DNA of 64,000 nt. It comes from Paraburkholderia caribensis. GTDB lineage: Bacteria > Pseudomonadota > Gammaproteobacteria > Burkholderiales > Burkholderiaceae. Position 1 is the stretch's first letter; each line of letters starts with the position of its first letter. Location: positions 1,736,001 to 1,800,000 of the forward strand of contig NZ_CP026101.1 of NCBI RefSeq assembly GCF_002902945.1, given 5' to 3'. Both the position numbers and the translations under genes were made by a program. This document shows, in pieces, positions 18,653 through 27,696 of this stretch. The notes under the pieces are model-generated. The model did no database searches. It was not told the DNA's origin and saw only the letters and a list, made by a program, of their open reading frames with translations.

Positions 18653-19390
18653 TTACTGGGGCGCCTGCGGGGCCTGTTTCTGCATCTGCTGAAGCCGCGC
18701 CGTCAGCCCTTCGACGACATCGGGCTCCTTGTACTGTTTGGCGAAATCGAGCGCGGTCAGGCCGAGCTGGTTTTTCACGTTGAGGTCGGCGCCGCTGTCG
18801 AGCAGCAGCTTCACGGTCGACACATGGCCGCCGCGCGACGCCATCATCAACGGCGTGGTGCCGTTCGGCGAACCGGCGTCGATGTACGCGTCATGATCGA
18901 GCAGCAGCTTGACGATGTCGTCGTTGCCGTTCGCCGCCGCGTAGTGCAACGGCGCCCAGCCCTTCTTGTTGACTTCGGCATCTTTGGCGATCAGCTGCTT
19001 CACGATGTCGATGTCGCCGTTCAGCGCGGCCATCATCATCGCGTTTTCGCCTGCCTTGTCGAGAATCTCGATGTTGGTCTTCGGATTGTCGATGAGGGCG
19101 GCGACCACCTTGTCCGACTTTTCGCGCGCGGCGATCACGAGCAGCGGAATGCCCTGGTTGTCGGTCATGTTCGGGTCCATGCCGTTCGCCAGCTGCTTCT
19201 TCACTTCCTTCACGTCGTCGAACTTGACGGCCTTGATCATCGTGTCGGCGGGTGCGGCGGACGCTGGCAGTGCGCCGAGCGTCGCGAGCGCGACACCCGC
19301 TGCCAGCGTCAGTTTCGCCACCGTGCGGCGCAGGCCGGCTGAGCGGATGGAAGCTGCGCCGTGATGGCCCTCGGTCAGATATTTTTTCAT
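18653..19390 (-). CDS. Exported ankyrin-repeat protein
   Basis: A 245-residue protein. It has a long basic N-region and a signal-peptide core (LTLAAGVALATLGALPASA), then about five ankyrin repeats (for example GWAPLHYAAANGNDDIVKLL and GTTPLMMASRGGHVSTVKLL). A short Gln/Pro-rich C-terminus ends the protein. Ankyrin repeats bind protein partners; here the protein is predicted periplasmic. It follows tatD by 51 bases on the same strand and may be the last gene of the mltG-tmk-holB-tatD run. Partner unknown. Confidence 0.88.
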   Translation of the reverse strand: MKKYLTEGHHGAASIRSAGLRRTVAKLTLAAGVALATLGALPASAAPADTMIKAVKFDDVKEVKKQLANGMDPNMTDNQGIPLLVIAAREKSDKVVAALIDNPKTNIEILDKAGENAMMMAALNGDIDIVKQLIAKDAEVNKKGWAPLHYAAANGNDDIVKLLLDHDAYIDAGSPNGTTPLMMASRGGHVSTVKLLLDSGADLNVKNQLGLTALDFAKQYKEPDVVEGLTARLQQMQKQAPQAPQ

Positions 19391-19441
19391 GTGTTGCTTT
19401 AGGAAAATTTCCTATCCTTTTGATACTACGTGCTTTTCACT

Positions 19442-20233
19442 TCAAACGCCGGCCGGCGCTGGAATCTTGAACAAACGGAAAAAGTTCTCGCTGGTCGCTG
19501 CCGCGAGCGCTTCGTCCGGCATCTCGCGCTGCTGCGCGATGAACCTTCCGACATAACTGACGTACGCAGGTTCATTCGGCTTGCCGCGATACGGCACGGG
19601 CGCGAGGTACGGCGAGTCGGTTTCGATCAGCAGACGCTCGAGCGGCACCCGGCGCGCGACGTCCTGCACGTCCGTCGCGCTCTTGAAGGTGACGATGCCC
19701 GACAGCGAAATGTAGAAATTCTGCGCCAGCGCCTGTTCAGCGACGGCCCAAGGCTCCGTGAAGCAGTGCATCACGCCGCCCGGCACGCTGGCGCGTTCCT
19801 CGGCCATGATCCGCAGCGTGTCCGCCGACGACGCGCGCGTATGCACGATCAGCGGCTTGCCCGTCTGGTGCGCGGCGCGGATATGCACGCGAAAGCGCTC
19901 GCGTTGCCACTCCATGTCGTCGATCGAGCGGCCTTCGAGGCGGTAATAATCAAGCCCCGTCTCGCCGATCGCGACCACCTTCGGATGCTGCGCCAGCTCG
20001 ACCAGCTCGGCGACTGTCGGCTCCCGTGCATCCTCGTGGTCCGGGTGCACGCCTACCGACGCATAGACGTTGTCGTACGAACGCGCGATGTCCAGCACGG
20101 ACGGCAGCGTTTCGAAGTCGACGGACACGCACAGCGCGTGCGTGACCGAATGCGAGCGCATGTTGTCCAGCACTTGCGGCAGACGGTCGCCGAGTCCTTC
20201 GAAGTTGATATGGCAGTGGGAGTCGACGAACAT
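19442..20233 (-). CDS. tatD: TatD family metal-dependent hydrolase
   Basis: Cytoplasmic TIM-barrel amidohydrolase of 263 residues; E. coli TatD acts as a 3'-5' exonuclease on damaged DNA. Metal-binding residues are visible: the HxH in VDSHCHIN, Glu in GETGLDYYR, His in IVHTRAS and the Asp in IETDSPYLAPVPYRG. Start ATG 20233 puts VDSHCHIN at the N-terminus as in the family; upstream extension is rejected. It sits in the conserved mltG-tmk-holB-tatD order, with an acetyltransferase gene inserted before it. Confidence 0.93.
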   Translation of the reverse strand: MFVDSHCHINFEGLGDRLPQVLDNMRSHSVTHALCVSVDFETLPSVLDIARSYDNVYASVGVHPDHEDAREPTVAELVELAQHPKVVAIGETGLDYYRLEGRSIDDMEWQRERFRVHIRAAHQTGKPLIVHTRASSADTLRIMAEERASVPGGVMHCFTEPWAVAEQALAQNFYISLSGIVTFKSATDVQDVARRVPLERLLIETDSPYLAPVPYRGKPNEPAYVSYVGRFIAQQREMPDEALAAATSENFFRLFKIPAPAGV

Positions 20234-20288
20234 GGTGAAGTCCTGCGAAAAATCCGGTGAGGTTTGAGGCGAGCCGTACCGCAACAGC

Positions 20289-20795
20289 CTATTGCGCGCC
20301 GTCCAGACGCTTGCCGAGGATGACCAGATCGCGCTCGACGCCATCCAGCACGGCGACGCGCGGCAGCGTGCCCCATGTTGCGAAGCCGAACGCCTGGAAC
20401 AGTCGCACGCTAGGCTCATTGTGGCCGAATACAAAGCCGAGCACCGTATCGATACCCAGTTTCGGCGCGGCTTCCAGCGCGGCTGCCAGCAGTTTCTTGC
20501 CCAGCCCCTTGCCGCGCGCGGCTTCGTCCAGATAAATGCTGACTTCGGACGTACGCTGATAGGCGGGCCGTCCGTAGAAGTCGGAAAAACTCAGCCATGC
20601 AATCACCCGTCCCGCATCTTCGACGACCCACAGCGGACGCTTCTCAGGACCGTGCGCCTCGAACCACGCCCGGCGGCTGTCGATGCTGACGGGTTCCAGA
20701 TCGGCCGTGACTTGCCGCGACGGCACGGTCGAGTTGTAGATGGCGACGATGGCGGGCAGATCGTCGAGCGTGGCATCGCGGTATTGAAGAGTCAT
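20289..20795 (-). CDS. GNAT family N-acetyltransferase (phosphinothricin-acetyltransferase-like)
   Basis: A 168-residue acetyl-CoA-dependent acetyltransferase. It begins YRDATLDDLPAIVAIYN and has the acetyl-CoA loop in EVSIYLDEAARGKGLGKKLL. The C-terminal NEPSVRLFQAFGF is typical of the Pat/MnaT amino-acid acetyltransferase subgroup. Relatives acetylate methionine sulfone/sulfoximine or phosphinothricin; the substrate here is not determinable. It lies between holB and tatD with gaps of about 60 bases and is likely co-transcribed. Confidence 0.88.
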   Translation of the reverse strand: MTLQYRDATLDDLPAIVAIYNSTVPSRQVTADLEPVSIDSRRAWFEAHGPEKRPLWVVEDAGRVIAWLSFSDFYGRPAYQRTSEVSIYLDEAARGKGLGKKLLAAALEAAPKLGIDTVLGFVFGHNEPSVRLFQAFGFATWGTLPRVAVLDGVERDLVILGKRLDGAQ

Positions 20796-20858
20796 GTCGA
20801 TGTCGATGATGGAATGGGCTGAAAACGGTGGTGCTTCACGCGCGGCGAATGGGTCTGG

Positions 20859-21917
20859 CTACTGGACGAACAGGTCGCGATAACCGAGAAACAGTTCTTC
20901 GAACACGAGCCGCGCGTTGAGCGGATGGTTTTCGACCGCGCGTTGCCGCGTGACCGTCCGCATGAAGCGCGCGAAACCGTTCGCGTCGGCCTGCGACGCG
21001 CAACGCGAAAGCGCCGCCGACGCGGCGGGGAAATAACGCGGCGTGCCCGATGCGCCTACCGTGGACTGGGCGAGCAGATCGTACATCCAGCGCTGCAGCC
21101 AGCCGAGCACGAGCGGCACGGGCAGCTTCTGCAAGGTCTCGCCGCACGCGAACGCATCGCAATTGGGGCCGGCCGCCAGTTGCTTGAGCGTCCAGTCGCG
21201 CAACGGGCGGTTTTCGTCGCTGGCGAGCGCCAGCGCGGCGAGCGGCGCCCCGCCGGCTTCGGCCAGCAGGCCCGGCGCGTCGTCGACACCCTGTTGCGCG
21301 AGCCACGCAGTGGCGGCCTGCGACGACGGCGTGGTCATCGGCCACTGGCGGCAACGGCTGATGATGGTCGGCAGCAGCCGGTCGATGCGCGCCGACACCA
21401 TCAGGAACACGACGCCCGCGGGCGGCTCTTCCAGCGTTTTCAACAGCGCGTTGGCGGCGGCGACGTTCAGCGCCTCGGCGGGGTACAGCACGACGACGCG
21501 CACGCCGCCGCGATGCGAGCCGACGCCGCAGAAGTCCAGCAGCGCCCGCACCTGTTCGATCTTGATTTCCTTGCTGGGCGTGCGTGTCTTCTTGCCGCCT
21601 TCGTCGGCGTCGGCGCCCGCTTTCTCGGCCTTTTCATCGGCCGCGGCGCTGGTGAAGCCCGCTTCCGCGGCGAGCGCCTCCGGTAGCACGATCCGGTAGT
21701 CCGGGTGATTGCCCTGTTTGAACCAGGTGCACGCCGCGCAGGTGCCGCACGGCTGGCCATCGGGCAGCGCCGATTCGCACAGCAGCCCCTGCGCCAGATG
21801 CTGGGCAAAGCGCAGCTTGCCGATGCCGGCCTGCCCGTGAAGCAGCAGCGCGTGCGGCCAGTGGGCGCGCAGTTGCTGCAGGCGGTTCCAGTCGTCGGTT
21901 TGCCACGGATAAATCAT
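20859..21917 (-). CDS. holB: DNA polymerase III subunit delta'
   Basis: Clamp-loader subunit of 352 residues. The AAA+ domain starts with IYPWQTDDWNRL and has a degenerate P-loop GQAGIGKLRFAQ, the zinc-finger cysteines in PCGTCAACTWF and the SRC motif in PTIISRCRQWP. A Lys/Glu/Ala-rich insertion (about residues 90-115) is longer than in E. coli. The C-terminal helical collar domain follows. No clear ribosome site precedes ATG 21917. It sits 94 bases after tmk, the usual arrangement in proteobacteria. Confidence 0.93.
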   Translation of the reverse strand: MIYPWQTDDWNRLQQLRAHWPHALLLHGQAGIGKLRFAQHLAQGLLCESALPDGQPCGTCAACTWFKQGNHPDYRIVLPEALAAEAGFTSAAADEKAEKAGADADEGGKKTRTPSKEIKIEQVRALLDFCGVGSHRGGVRVVVLYPAEALNVAAANALLKTLEEPPAGVVFLMVSARIDRLLPTIISRCRQWPMTTPSSQAATAWLAQQGVDDAPGLLAEAGGAPLAALALASDENRPLRDWTLKQLAAGPNCDAFACGETLQKLPVPLVLGWLQRWMYDLLAQSTVGASGTPRYFPAASAALSRCASQADANGFARFMRTVTRQRAVENHPLNARLVFEELFLGYRDLFVQ

Positions 21918-22011
21918 TGTTTGTCTTTTGATTCAATAGGTTGAAGAGTGTTTTTGATGTATCGGCCGAGAATTGCCCAATGATATTCAATGAGCTTATA
22001 TCGGCGTAAAT

Positions 22012-22635
22012 TCAAAGAGATACGATCAAATCTTCAAGATGCTTCTGAATTTCAGCAATGCTGCGCGTCGAGTCGATGATATCGAACCGGTAAGGCGCTT
22101 CTTCGGCACGGCGCAGATACTCGGTGCGGGTGCGGGTGAAAAACGCGTCCGATTCACTTTCGAACCGGTCCGGCGCACGCGCCGCGCTGCGGCGCTCGCT
22201 GGCTGTTTCAGGCGGCACGTCGAACAGCAAGGTCATATCCGGCTGGAAGCCGCCCTGCACCCAGCGCTCGAGCGCTTCGAGCTTGTCGCGCGGCAGGCCG
22301 CGCCCACCGCCCTGATAAGCAAAGGTCGCGTCGGTAAAACGGTCGGACAGCACCCAGTCGCCGCGCGCGAGCGCCGGCTCGATCACCTGCGCGAGATGCT
22401 CGCGGCGCGCGGCGAACATCAGCAGCGCCTCGGTTTCGAGGTCCATAGCCTGATGCAGCAGGATGTCGCGCAGCGATTCGCCGAGCTTCGTGCCGCCCGG
22501 CTCGCGCGTCATGACAACGGAACGGCCGACGGGCGCGAGCTTCTGCTCCAGCCGGTCACGGAACCAGCTGAGATGCGTGGTCTTGCCCGCGCCGTCGATG
22601 CCCTCGAACGTGATGAATTTTCCCCGAGCCATCAT
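22012..22635 (-). CDS. tmk: Thymidylate kinase
   Basis: Phosphorylates dTMP to dTDP with ATP. The 207-residue enzyme has the P-loop FEGIDGAGKTTH, the TREPGGTKLGE dTMP-binding segment and the DR motif in LSDRFTDATFAYQGGGRG, then the LID region. Its start overlaps the mltG stop codon (ATGA, 22632-22635), so the two are translationally coupled. An immediately following second ATG could serve instead. Confidence 0.96.
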   Translation of the reverse strand: MMARGKFITFEGIDGAGKTTHLSWFRDRLEQKLAPVGRSVVMTREPGGTKLGESLRDILLHQAMDLETEALLMFAARREHLAQVIEPALARGDWVLSDRFTDATFAYQGGGRGLPRDKLEALERWVQGGFQPDMTLLFDVPPETASERRSAARAPDRFESESDAFFTRTRTEYLRRAEEAPYRFDIIDSTRSIAEIQKHLEDLIVSL

Positions 22636-23642
22636 TGACCTCGAATGTATTTGTCGACGGCCTTGTTGTGATCGCCGAGCGTGTCAGAAAAGATGCTGCT
22701 GCCGTCGCCGCGCGACACGAAATACAGCGCGCTGGTCTGCGCCGGATTGAGCGCGGCCTGCAGCGACGCAACGCCCGGCAGCGCGATGGGCGAAGGCGGC
22801 AGGCCCATCCGCGTATAGGTATTGTAAGGAGTGTCCGTCTGCAGGTCCTTCTTGCGCAAATGGCCCGTGTAGCTCTCGCCCATTCCGTAGATCACGGTCG
22901 GATCGGTCTGCAGCGGCATGCCGACGCGCAGACGGTTCGCGAACACCCCGGCGACCATCGGGCGGTCGGATGCCTTGCCCGTTTCCTTCTCGACGATCGA
23001 CGCCATGATCAGCGCATCGTACGGCGTCTTGTACGGCAGGCCCGGCGCCCGGGCCGCCCACGCTTCGTCGATGCGCAGCTTCATCAGCCGGTATGCGCGG
23101 CGGTAGACGTCGAGGTCGCTGGTGTCCTTGTCGAACAGGTAGGTATCCGGGAAGAACAGCCCTTCGCCCGTGCCCGTGGGCGTTTCGGGCGCGCCGATCG
23201 CCTTCAGGAGATCCGCGTCGGACATGCCCGCCGTATCGTGTTTGAGCGCCGGATTCGCATCCAGTTCGGCGCGCATGTGCCGGAAGGTCCAGCCTTCGAT
23301 GATCGTCGCCACGTACTCGTTGACGTCGCCGCGCGCGATCTTCTGCAGCACGTCGTACGGCGTGATGCCCTGCTTGAATTCGTAGTTGCCGGACTTGAGC
23401 GCCGACTGCAGCCCGAGCACGCGCGTCATCATCACGAACAGTTCGGGCTCGACGGGGACGCCGCCACGGTTGAGTTGCGCCGTGACGCTGCGCAAGCTGC
23501 TGTGCGGTTTGATCGTGACATCGAGTTGCGGGGCGGCGAGCGGGACAGGCGTGGTGGCCCAGTGGTATGCGCCGTACGTCGCGGCGGCGAGCAGCATCGC
23601 GAGCACGACGCAGGCGATGAGGCATTTCTTCAGGAGGGACAT
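22632..23642 (-). CDS. mltG: Endolytic murein transglycosylase
   Basis: Inner-membrane lytic transglycosylase (YceG family) that cleaves nascent peptidoglycan and helps terminate glycan chains. The 336 residues comprise a short cytoplasmic N-terminus, one membrane helix (CLIACVVLAMLLAAATYG), a LysM-like subdomain and the catalytic domain. The catalytic glutamate is in IMASIVEKETG, followed by AGVFANRLRVGMPLQTDPT. Start ATG 23642 places the helix at the N-terminus. It is the first gene of the minus-strand run and is divergent from ygfZ across 77 bases. Confidence 0.94.
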   Translation of the reverse strand: MSLLKKCLIACVVLAMLLAAATYGAYHWATTPVPLAAPQLDVTIKPHSSLRSVTAQLNRGGVPVEPELFVMMTRVLGLQSALKSGNYEFKQGITPYDVLQKIARGDVNEYVATIIEGWTFRHMRAELDANPALKHDTAGMSDADLLKAIGAPETPTGTGEGLFFPDTYLFDKDTSDLDVYRRAYRLMKLRIDEAWAARAPGLPYKTPYDALIMASIVEKETGKASDRPMVAGVFANRLRVGMPLQTDPTVIYGMGESYTGHLRKKDLQTDTPYNTYTRMGLPPSPIALPGVASLQAALNPAQTSALYFVSRGDGSSIFSDTLGDHNKAVDKYIRGQ

Positions 23643-23719
23643 GGAAACGTGGTTCGGGTGAAGCCAATATAATACTTGCTTGCCTCCGCCAAAGTCAGAA
23701 TTGACTGTTCCCCGAATCC

Positions 23720-24781
23720 ATGAACGCACCGCTTGCTTCTGCTCCCGGCACTGCTGCCCCCGCTCCTGCTCACGTTGCCGTTTCGCTTCCTGCGTTTGCG
23801 CGCCCCGCGCGCGACGAGTTCGACGCCGTCCTGTCGGGCGGCGCGTTCATGCCGCTGCCGCAGTTCGGCGTGATCGACGCGACGGGCGACGACGCCGCTG
23901 CCTTCCTGCACTCGCAACTCACGGCGGACACCCAGCATCTCGATGCCGCGACGGCGCGCCTCGCCGGCTACTGCTCGCCGAAGGGCCGCTTGCTGGCGTC
24001 GTTCCTGGTATGGTGCAGCGGCGAGTCGATCCGCATGCTGGTGTCGAAGGACGTGCAGGCCGCCGTGCAAAAGCGTCTGTCGATGTTCGTGCTGCGCGCC
24101 AAGGCGAAGCTGGGCGACGCTTCGGAGACTACACTCGCCATCGGCCTTGCCGGTGACGTACGAGGCGCGCTCTCGGGCGTGTTCGACGCGATTCCCGACG
24201 GCGTGCACGTCAAGGTGGACGGGCCAGCCGGGTCGCTGGTGCGCGTGCCCGATGCGGCGGGCCGCCTGCGGTACGTGTGGGTTGGACCGAAGGCCGAAGT
24301 CGAAGCCCGCCTGCCCGCGCTGGAGGCCAGACTGCCGCGTGTCTCCCCCGCCGTGTGGGACTGGCTCGACATCCGCGCGGGCGAGCCGCGTATCACGCAG
24401 CGCGTGGCCGAACAGTTCGTGCCGCAGATGATCAACTTCGACGTGCTCGGCGGCGTCAATTTCCGTAAAGGCTGTTATCCGGGCCAAGAAGTGGTGGCGC
24501 GCAGCCAGTATCGCGGCACGATCAAGCGGCGCATGTCACTCGCGAATGTGGCGGGTGAAACGGAAAGCGTCGTGCCGGGCGCGGAACTGTTTCATTCGGA
24601 CGATCCGGGCCAGCCGTGCGGCATGCTCGTCAACACGGCGGCCGCGCCGGACGGCGGCGTCGATGCACTCGTCGAAATCAAGCTGGCCGCGCTCGAAAAC
24701 GGCAGCGTCCATCTGGGTGCCGCCGACGGCCCCGCGTTGACCTTCCTGCCCCTGCCTTACGCGCTGCCGACGGAAGTCTGA
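23720..24781 (+). CDS. ygfZ: Folate-binding protein YgfZ (Fe-S cluster assembly/repair)
   Basis: Tetrahydrofolate-dependent protein of the GcvT/COG0354 family that assists maintenance of certain iron-sulphur enzymes such as MiaB. The 353 residues contain a GcvT-like fold with FLHSQLTADTQHL and the diagnostic KGCYPGQEVVARSQYRG motif with its essential cysteine. An N-terminal Ala/Pro-rich stretch of about 30 residues precedes the domain. Divergent from mltG. Confidence 0.93.
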   Translation: MNAPLASAPGTAAPAPAHVAVSLPAFARPARDEFDAVLSGGAFMPLPQFGVIDATGDDAAAFLHSQLTADTQHLDAATARLAGYCSPKGRLLASFLVWCSGESIRMLVSKDVQAAVQKRLSMFVLRAKAKLGDASETTLAIGLAGDVRGALSGVFDAIPDGVHVKVDGPAGSLVRVPDAAGRLRYVWVGPKAEVEARLPALEARLPRVSPAVWDWLDIRAGEPRITQRVAEQFVPQMINFDVLGGVNFRKGCYPGQEVVARSQYRGTIKRRMSLANVAGETESVVPGAELFHSDDPGQPCGMLVNTAAAPDGGVDALVEIKLAALENGSVHLGAADGPALTFLPLPYALPTEV

Positions 24782-24884
24782 CGCACCCAGCAACATCCGC
24801 ACGGCGCCGCGCCTTCCTTCCCGGATATCAGTCGCGGCGTGTTCCCGCCGTATTCACGCCTTCTCGTTACCAAGACTTCTGCCG

Positions 24885-25706
24885 ATGTGTCTGATCGTGT
24901 TCGACTGGCGCCCCGAAGCGTCTGACGGTCCGCTGTTCACGCTCGCGGCAAACCGCGACGAATTCCTCAAGCGCACGGCCGAACCGATGCATTGGTGGGC
25001 CGACGCGCCAAATCTGCTGGCGGGCCGAGACCTGGTCGGCGGCGGCACGTGGCTCGGCATGACGCGCGACGGACGCTTTGCCGCGCTCACCAACTATCGC
25101 GCACCAAAAGAAATGCGCGCCGATGCGCCGACGCGCGGCACGCTGGTGAGCAACTGGCTGTCGGGCGATCACGGTATCGAAAGCGGCGCGCCGCTCGACT
25201 ATCTGTTGCGCGTCGCACGGGACGGTGACATGTACAACGGCTTCAATCTGCTCGTCGGCGATTGGACGCGGCGGGAACTCGCCTGGTACTGCAACCGCTC
25301 GCCCGCCGCGCCAATGTTGCTCGCGCCGGGCACACATGGCATTTCGAACGCGGTGCTCGACACGCCCTGGCCGAAACTCGTGCGCAAGCGCGCCGAGCTT
25401 GCCCAGGCGCTCGCCGGCGAAGCCCGTCCGCCGCTCGCGACGCTGATCGGTCTGATGCGCGACCCGCACGTCGCCCGCGACGACGAATTGCCGGCGACAG
25501 GCATTTCGCTCGAACGCGAACGCGCGTTGTCGGCGGCCTTTATCGATACGCCCGATTACGGCACGCGCGGCACGACGGCCGTGCAGGTGCTGGCGCAGAA
25601 CGGACGGCTGAGCGTCGCGGCGCTGGAACGCAGCGACGACAACGGCTCGCATCGCGTCGTGCGCCCCGGGGATTACGAGCGCAGTTTCACGTTCGATATC
25701 GCCTGA
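24885..25706 (+). CDS. NRDE (TANGO2) family protein
   Basis: A 273-residue protein starting MCLIVFDW, with the family hallmark NRDE in LAANRDEFLKR and the N-terminal Cys2. NRDE/TANGO2 proteins have been linked to haem handling and transport in bacteria and eukaryotes; the bacterial role remains uncertain. Conserved ALTNYRAP and GFNLLVGD stretches are present. It follows ygfZ by about 100 bases on the same strand and may share its transcript. Confidence 0.9.
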   Translation: MCLIVFDWRPEASDGPLFTLAANRDEFLKRTAEPMHWWADAPNLLAGRDLVGGGTWLGMTRDGRFAALTNYRAPKEMRADAPTRGTLVSNWLSGDHGIESGAPLDYLLRVARDGDMYNGFNLLVGDWTRRELAWYCNRSPAAPMLLAPGTHGISNAVLDTPWPKLVRKRAELAQALAGEARPPLATLIGLMRDPHVARDDELPATGISLERERALSAAFIDTPDYGTRGTTAVQVLAQNGRLSVAALERSDDNGSHRVVRPGDYERSFTFDIA

Positions 25707-25727
25707 AGGCGAAACAGCCGCTCATTT

Positions 25728-26687
25728 TCAGTCGGCGCCGAACGCGGCGCGCAATGCGGCCGCCGCGTCCGCATGCGCGATGGCGACGTCGGGCACGTAG
25801 CCGCCCATCTTGAAGAACTCGTGAATCATGCCCGCGTAACACGTGAACGCGACGGCATTGCCCGACTCGCGCAGCTTGTGCGCATAGGCGTCGCCTTCAT
25901 CGCTCAACGGATCGTATTCGGCCGTTGCGATCCATGCGGGCGCCACGCCGTGCAATGCAGGCGCGCCGCGCGTGCCGTCGAGCGGCGCGAAACGCCAGTC
26001 GTGGCGGTCGTCGGCATCGCGCAGGTATTGCTCGAAAAACCATTGGATCGTGTCGCCGGACAGCAGATAACCATCCGCGAGGCGTGCGTGCGAGTCGGTC
26101 TGCTGATGACCCGTCGTCCCCGGATAGATCAGCAGTTGCAGCACGAGCGGAATGCCTGCGTCGCGGGCGAGCACGGCGCATACGGTGGCAAGCGTGCCGC
26201 CCGCGCTGTCGCCGCCGACTGCCATCCGGCTCGCGTCGATGCCGTAGAGCGCAGCGTTGTCGTGCAGCCACTCGAGGGCGTCGAACGCGTCGTCGACAGC
26301 GGTGGGAAATTTGTGCTCCGGCGCGAGCCGGTAGTCGACCGACATCACCGCGCATTGCGCGTCGCGCGCGAACATCCGGCAGAGCGCGTCGTGCGTGTTC
26401 ACGCTGCCGACCGTGAAGCCGCCGCCGTGATAGTAGACGAGCGCGGGCACGGGATTGGCCCATTGAGGCTCGGCGGGATGATAGAGACGCACGCGAATGG
26501 ACGCGCCGTCGCGCATCGGCACGTCGATGTCGTCGACGGAAAACATCGGCGCCGCGGGCACTTCGAGTATCGGCGCGCTCTTCTCGTACGACGCGCGCGC
26601 CGCTTGCGGCGTCAGATCGTGATAAGCGGGGCGCTTTGCCCGCGCGATCATGTCGAGCACCTGCTCGATCTTCGGATTCAACGGCAT
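25728..26687 (-). CDS. Alpha/beta hydrolase, hormone-sensitive-lipase family esterase
   Basis: A 319-residue cytoplasmic esterase/lipase of family IV. It shows the oxyanion-hole HGGGFTVG, the nucleophile elbow GDSAGG, the catalytic Asp in ATAEYDPLSDEG and the His in GMIHEFFKMGG. Start ATG 26687 was chosen because the conserved LNPKIEQVLDMI cap begins directly after it; an in-frame extension of 16 residues is Arg-rich and unsupported. It ends a minus-strand series of SDR, MDR reductase and thioesterase genes, suggesting catabolism of an acyl or ester substrate. Substrate unknown. Confidence 0.92.
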   Translation of the reverse strand: MPLNPKIEQVLDMIARAKRPAYHDLTPQAARASYEKSAPILEVPAAPMFSVDDIDVPMRDGASIRVRLYHPAEPQWANPVPALVYYHGGGFTVGSVNTHDALCRMFARDAQCAVMSVDYRLAPEHKFPTAVDDAFDALEWLHDNAALYGIDASRMAVGGDSAGGTLATVCAVLARDAGIPLVLQLLIYPGTTGHQQTDSHARLADGYLLSGDTIQWFFEQYLRDADDRHDWRFAPLDGTRGAPALHGVAPAWIATAEYDPLSDEGDAYAHKLRESGNAVAFTCYAGMIHEFFKMGGYVPDVAIAHADAAAALRAAFGAD

Positions 26688-26774
26688 GGTTGGACGACGG
26701 CGCGCACGCGCCGCACGGTTAAATGAGCGCGCCATGATGCCACGAACACGCGTTGAAACGCTCGACCGGGCGCG

Positions 26775-27644
26775 CTAGCGCGCTTCCTTGACCTCGGGTT
26801 TGAGCGACAGCGGATCAGTCGGATTGCGCTGCTGCTCGATGTCCTCGTGCCGCAGCCGCACCGTCGCGAGAATGGCGGGATGCGTGAGGATGTAGAAGCG
26901 CCGCCCGGCGATCGCGTCGAACGTCAGCGCCGCGACGTCCGTCGCGCCCAGCTTGCCGGATCGCACCGCGCGCTGCAGTTGCTTGTCGGCGGCGAGCTGC
27001 GAGCGCGTGGGCTCGGCGCTGTTGCGCAGCGACTCGGGACGCGCACGCTCGGCATCCGCGATGCCCGTCGGCACGAACGCGGGACACAGCAGCGAGCAAC
27101 CGACCTCGCCGCCCGCGTTTTGCAGATCGTGATACAGCGTCTCCGTCAGCGACACGACTGCGTGCTTCGACGCGTTGTAGATGCCCATCGACGGCGGCGA
27201 CAACAGCCCCGCAACCGATGCCGTATTGACGATATGCGCCGGCTCCTTCTGCTTCAGCATGATGGGCGTGAAGATACGCACGCCGTGGGCGACGCCCATC
27301 ACGTTGACGCCGAACACCCATGCCCAATCGTTCGCCGAGCTTTCCCACAGAAAGCCGCCGGAGCCGACGCCGGCATTGTTGAACAGCAGATGCACCTTGC
27401 CGAAGGCTGCGAGCGCGGCATCCGCGAGCGCCTGAACCTGTGCGCCGTCGGACACGTCAGTTTGCACGCCGATGGCTTGGGCGCCCGATGCGCGCAGCGC
27501 ATCGACAGTTTGTGCGAGCGCGTTCGCGTCGATATCCGCCAGCACGAGCTTCATGCCGAGCGACGCGCCCTTTTCCGCGAACGCGCGGCCGAAGCCGCTC
27601 GCCGCGCCTGTAATCACGGCGACTTTGCCGTCGAACTCGAACAT
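26775..27644 (-). CDS. Short-chain dehydrogenase/reductase
   Basis: A 289-residue classical SDR with an NAD(P) Rossmann motif (TGAASGFGRAFAEKGA), the NNAG strand and the YNASK catalytic motif preceded by the conserved serine (VNTASVAGLLSPPSMG). The DIDA acidic residue after strand 2 suggests NAD preference. GAGGG precedes ATG 27644. It lies between an esterase and an MDR reductase in the same orientation, so it may oxidise an alcohol released by the esterase; this is inference from context. Confidence 0.92.
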   Translation of the reverse strand: MFEFDGKVAVITGAASGFGRAFAEKGASLGMKLVLADIDANALAQTVDALRASGAQAIGVQTDVSDGAQVQALADAALAAFGKVHLLFNNAGVGSGGFLWESSANDWAWVFGVNVMGVAHGVRIFTPIMLKQKEPAHIVNTASVAGLLSPPSMGIYNASKHAVVSLTETLYHDLQNAGGEVGCSLLCPAFVPTGIADAERARPESLRNSAEPTRSQLAADKQLQRAVRSGKLGATDVAALTFDAIAGRRFYILTHPAILATVRLRHEDIEQQRNPTDPLSLKPEVKEAR

Positions 27645-27696
27645 GCCGTTTCCCTCGATGAGCGATTGCGCGTGGCGCGTTCCCGTTTGCGCCGAC

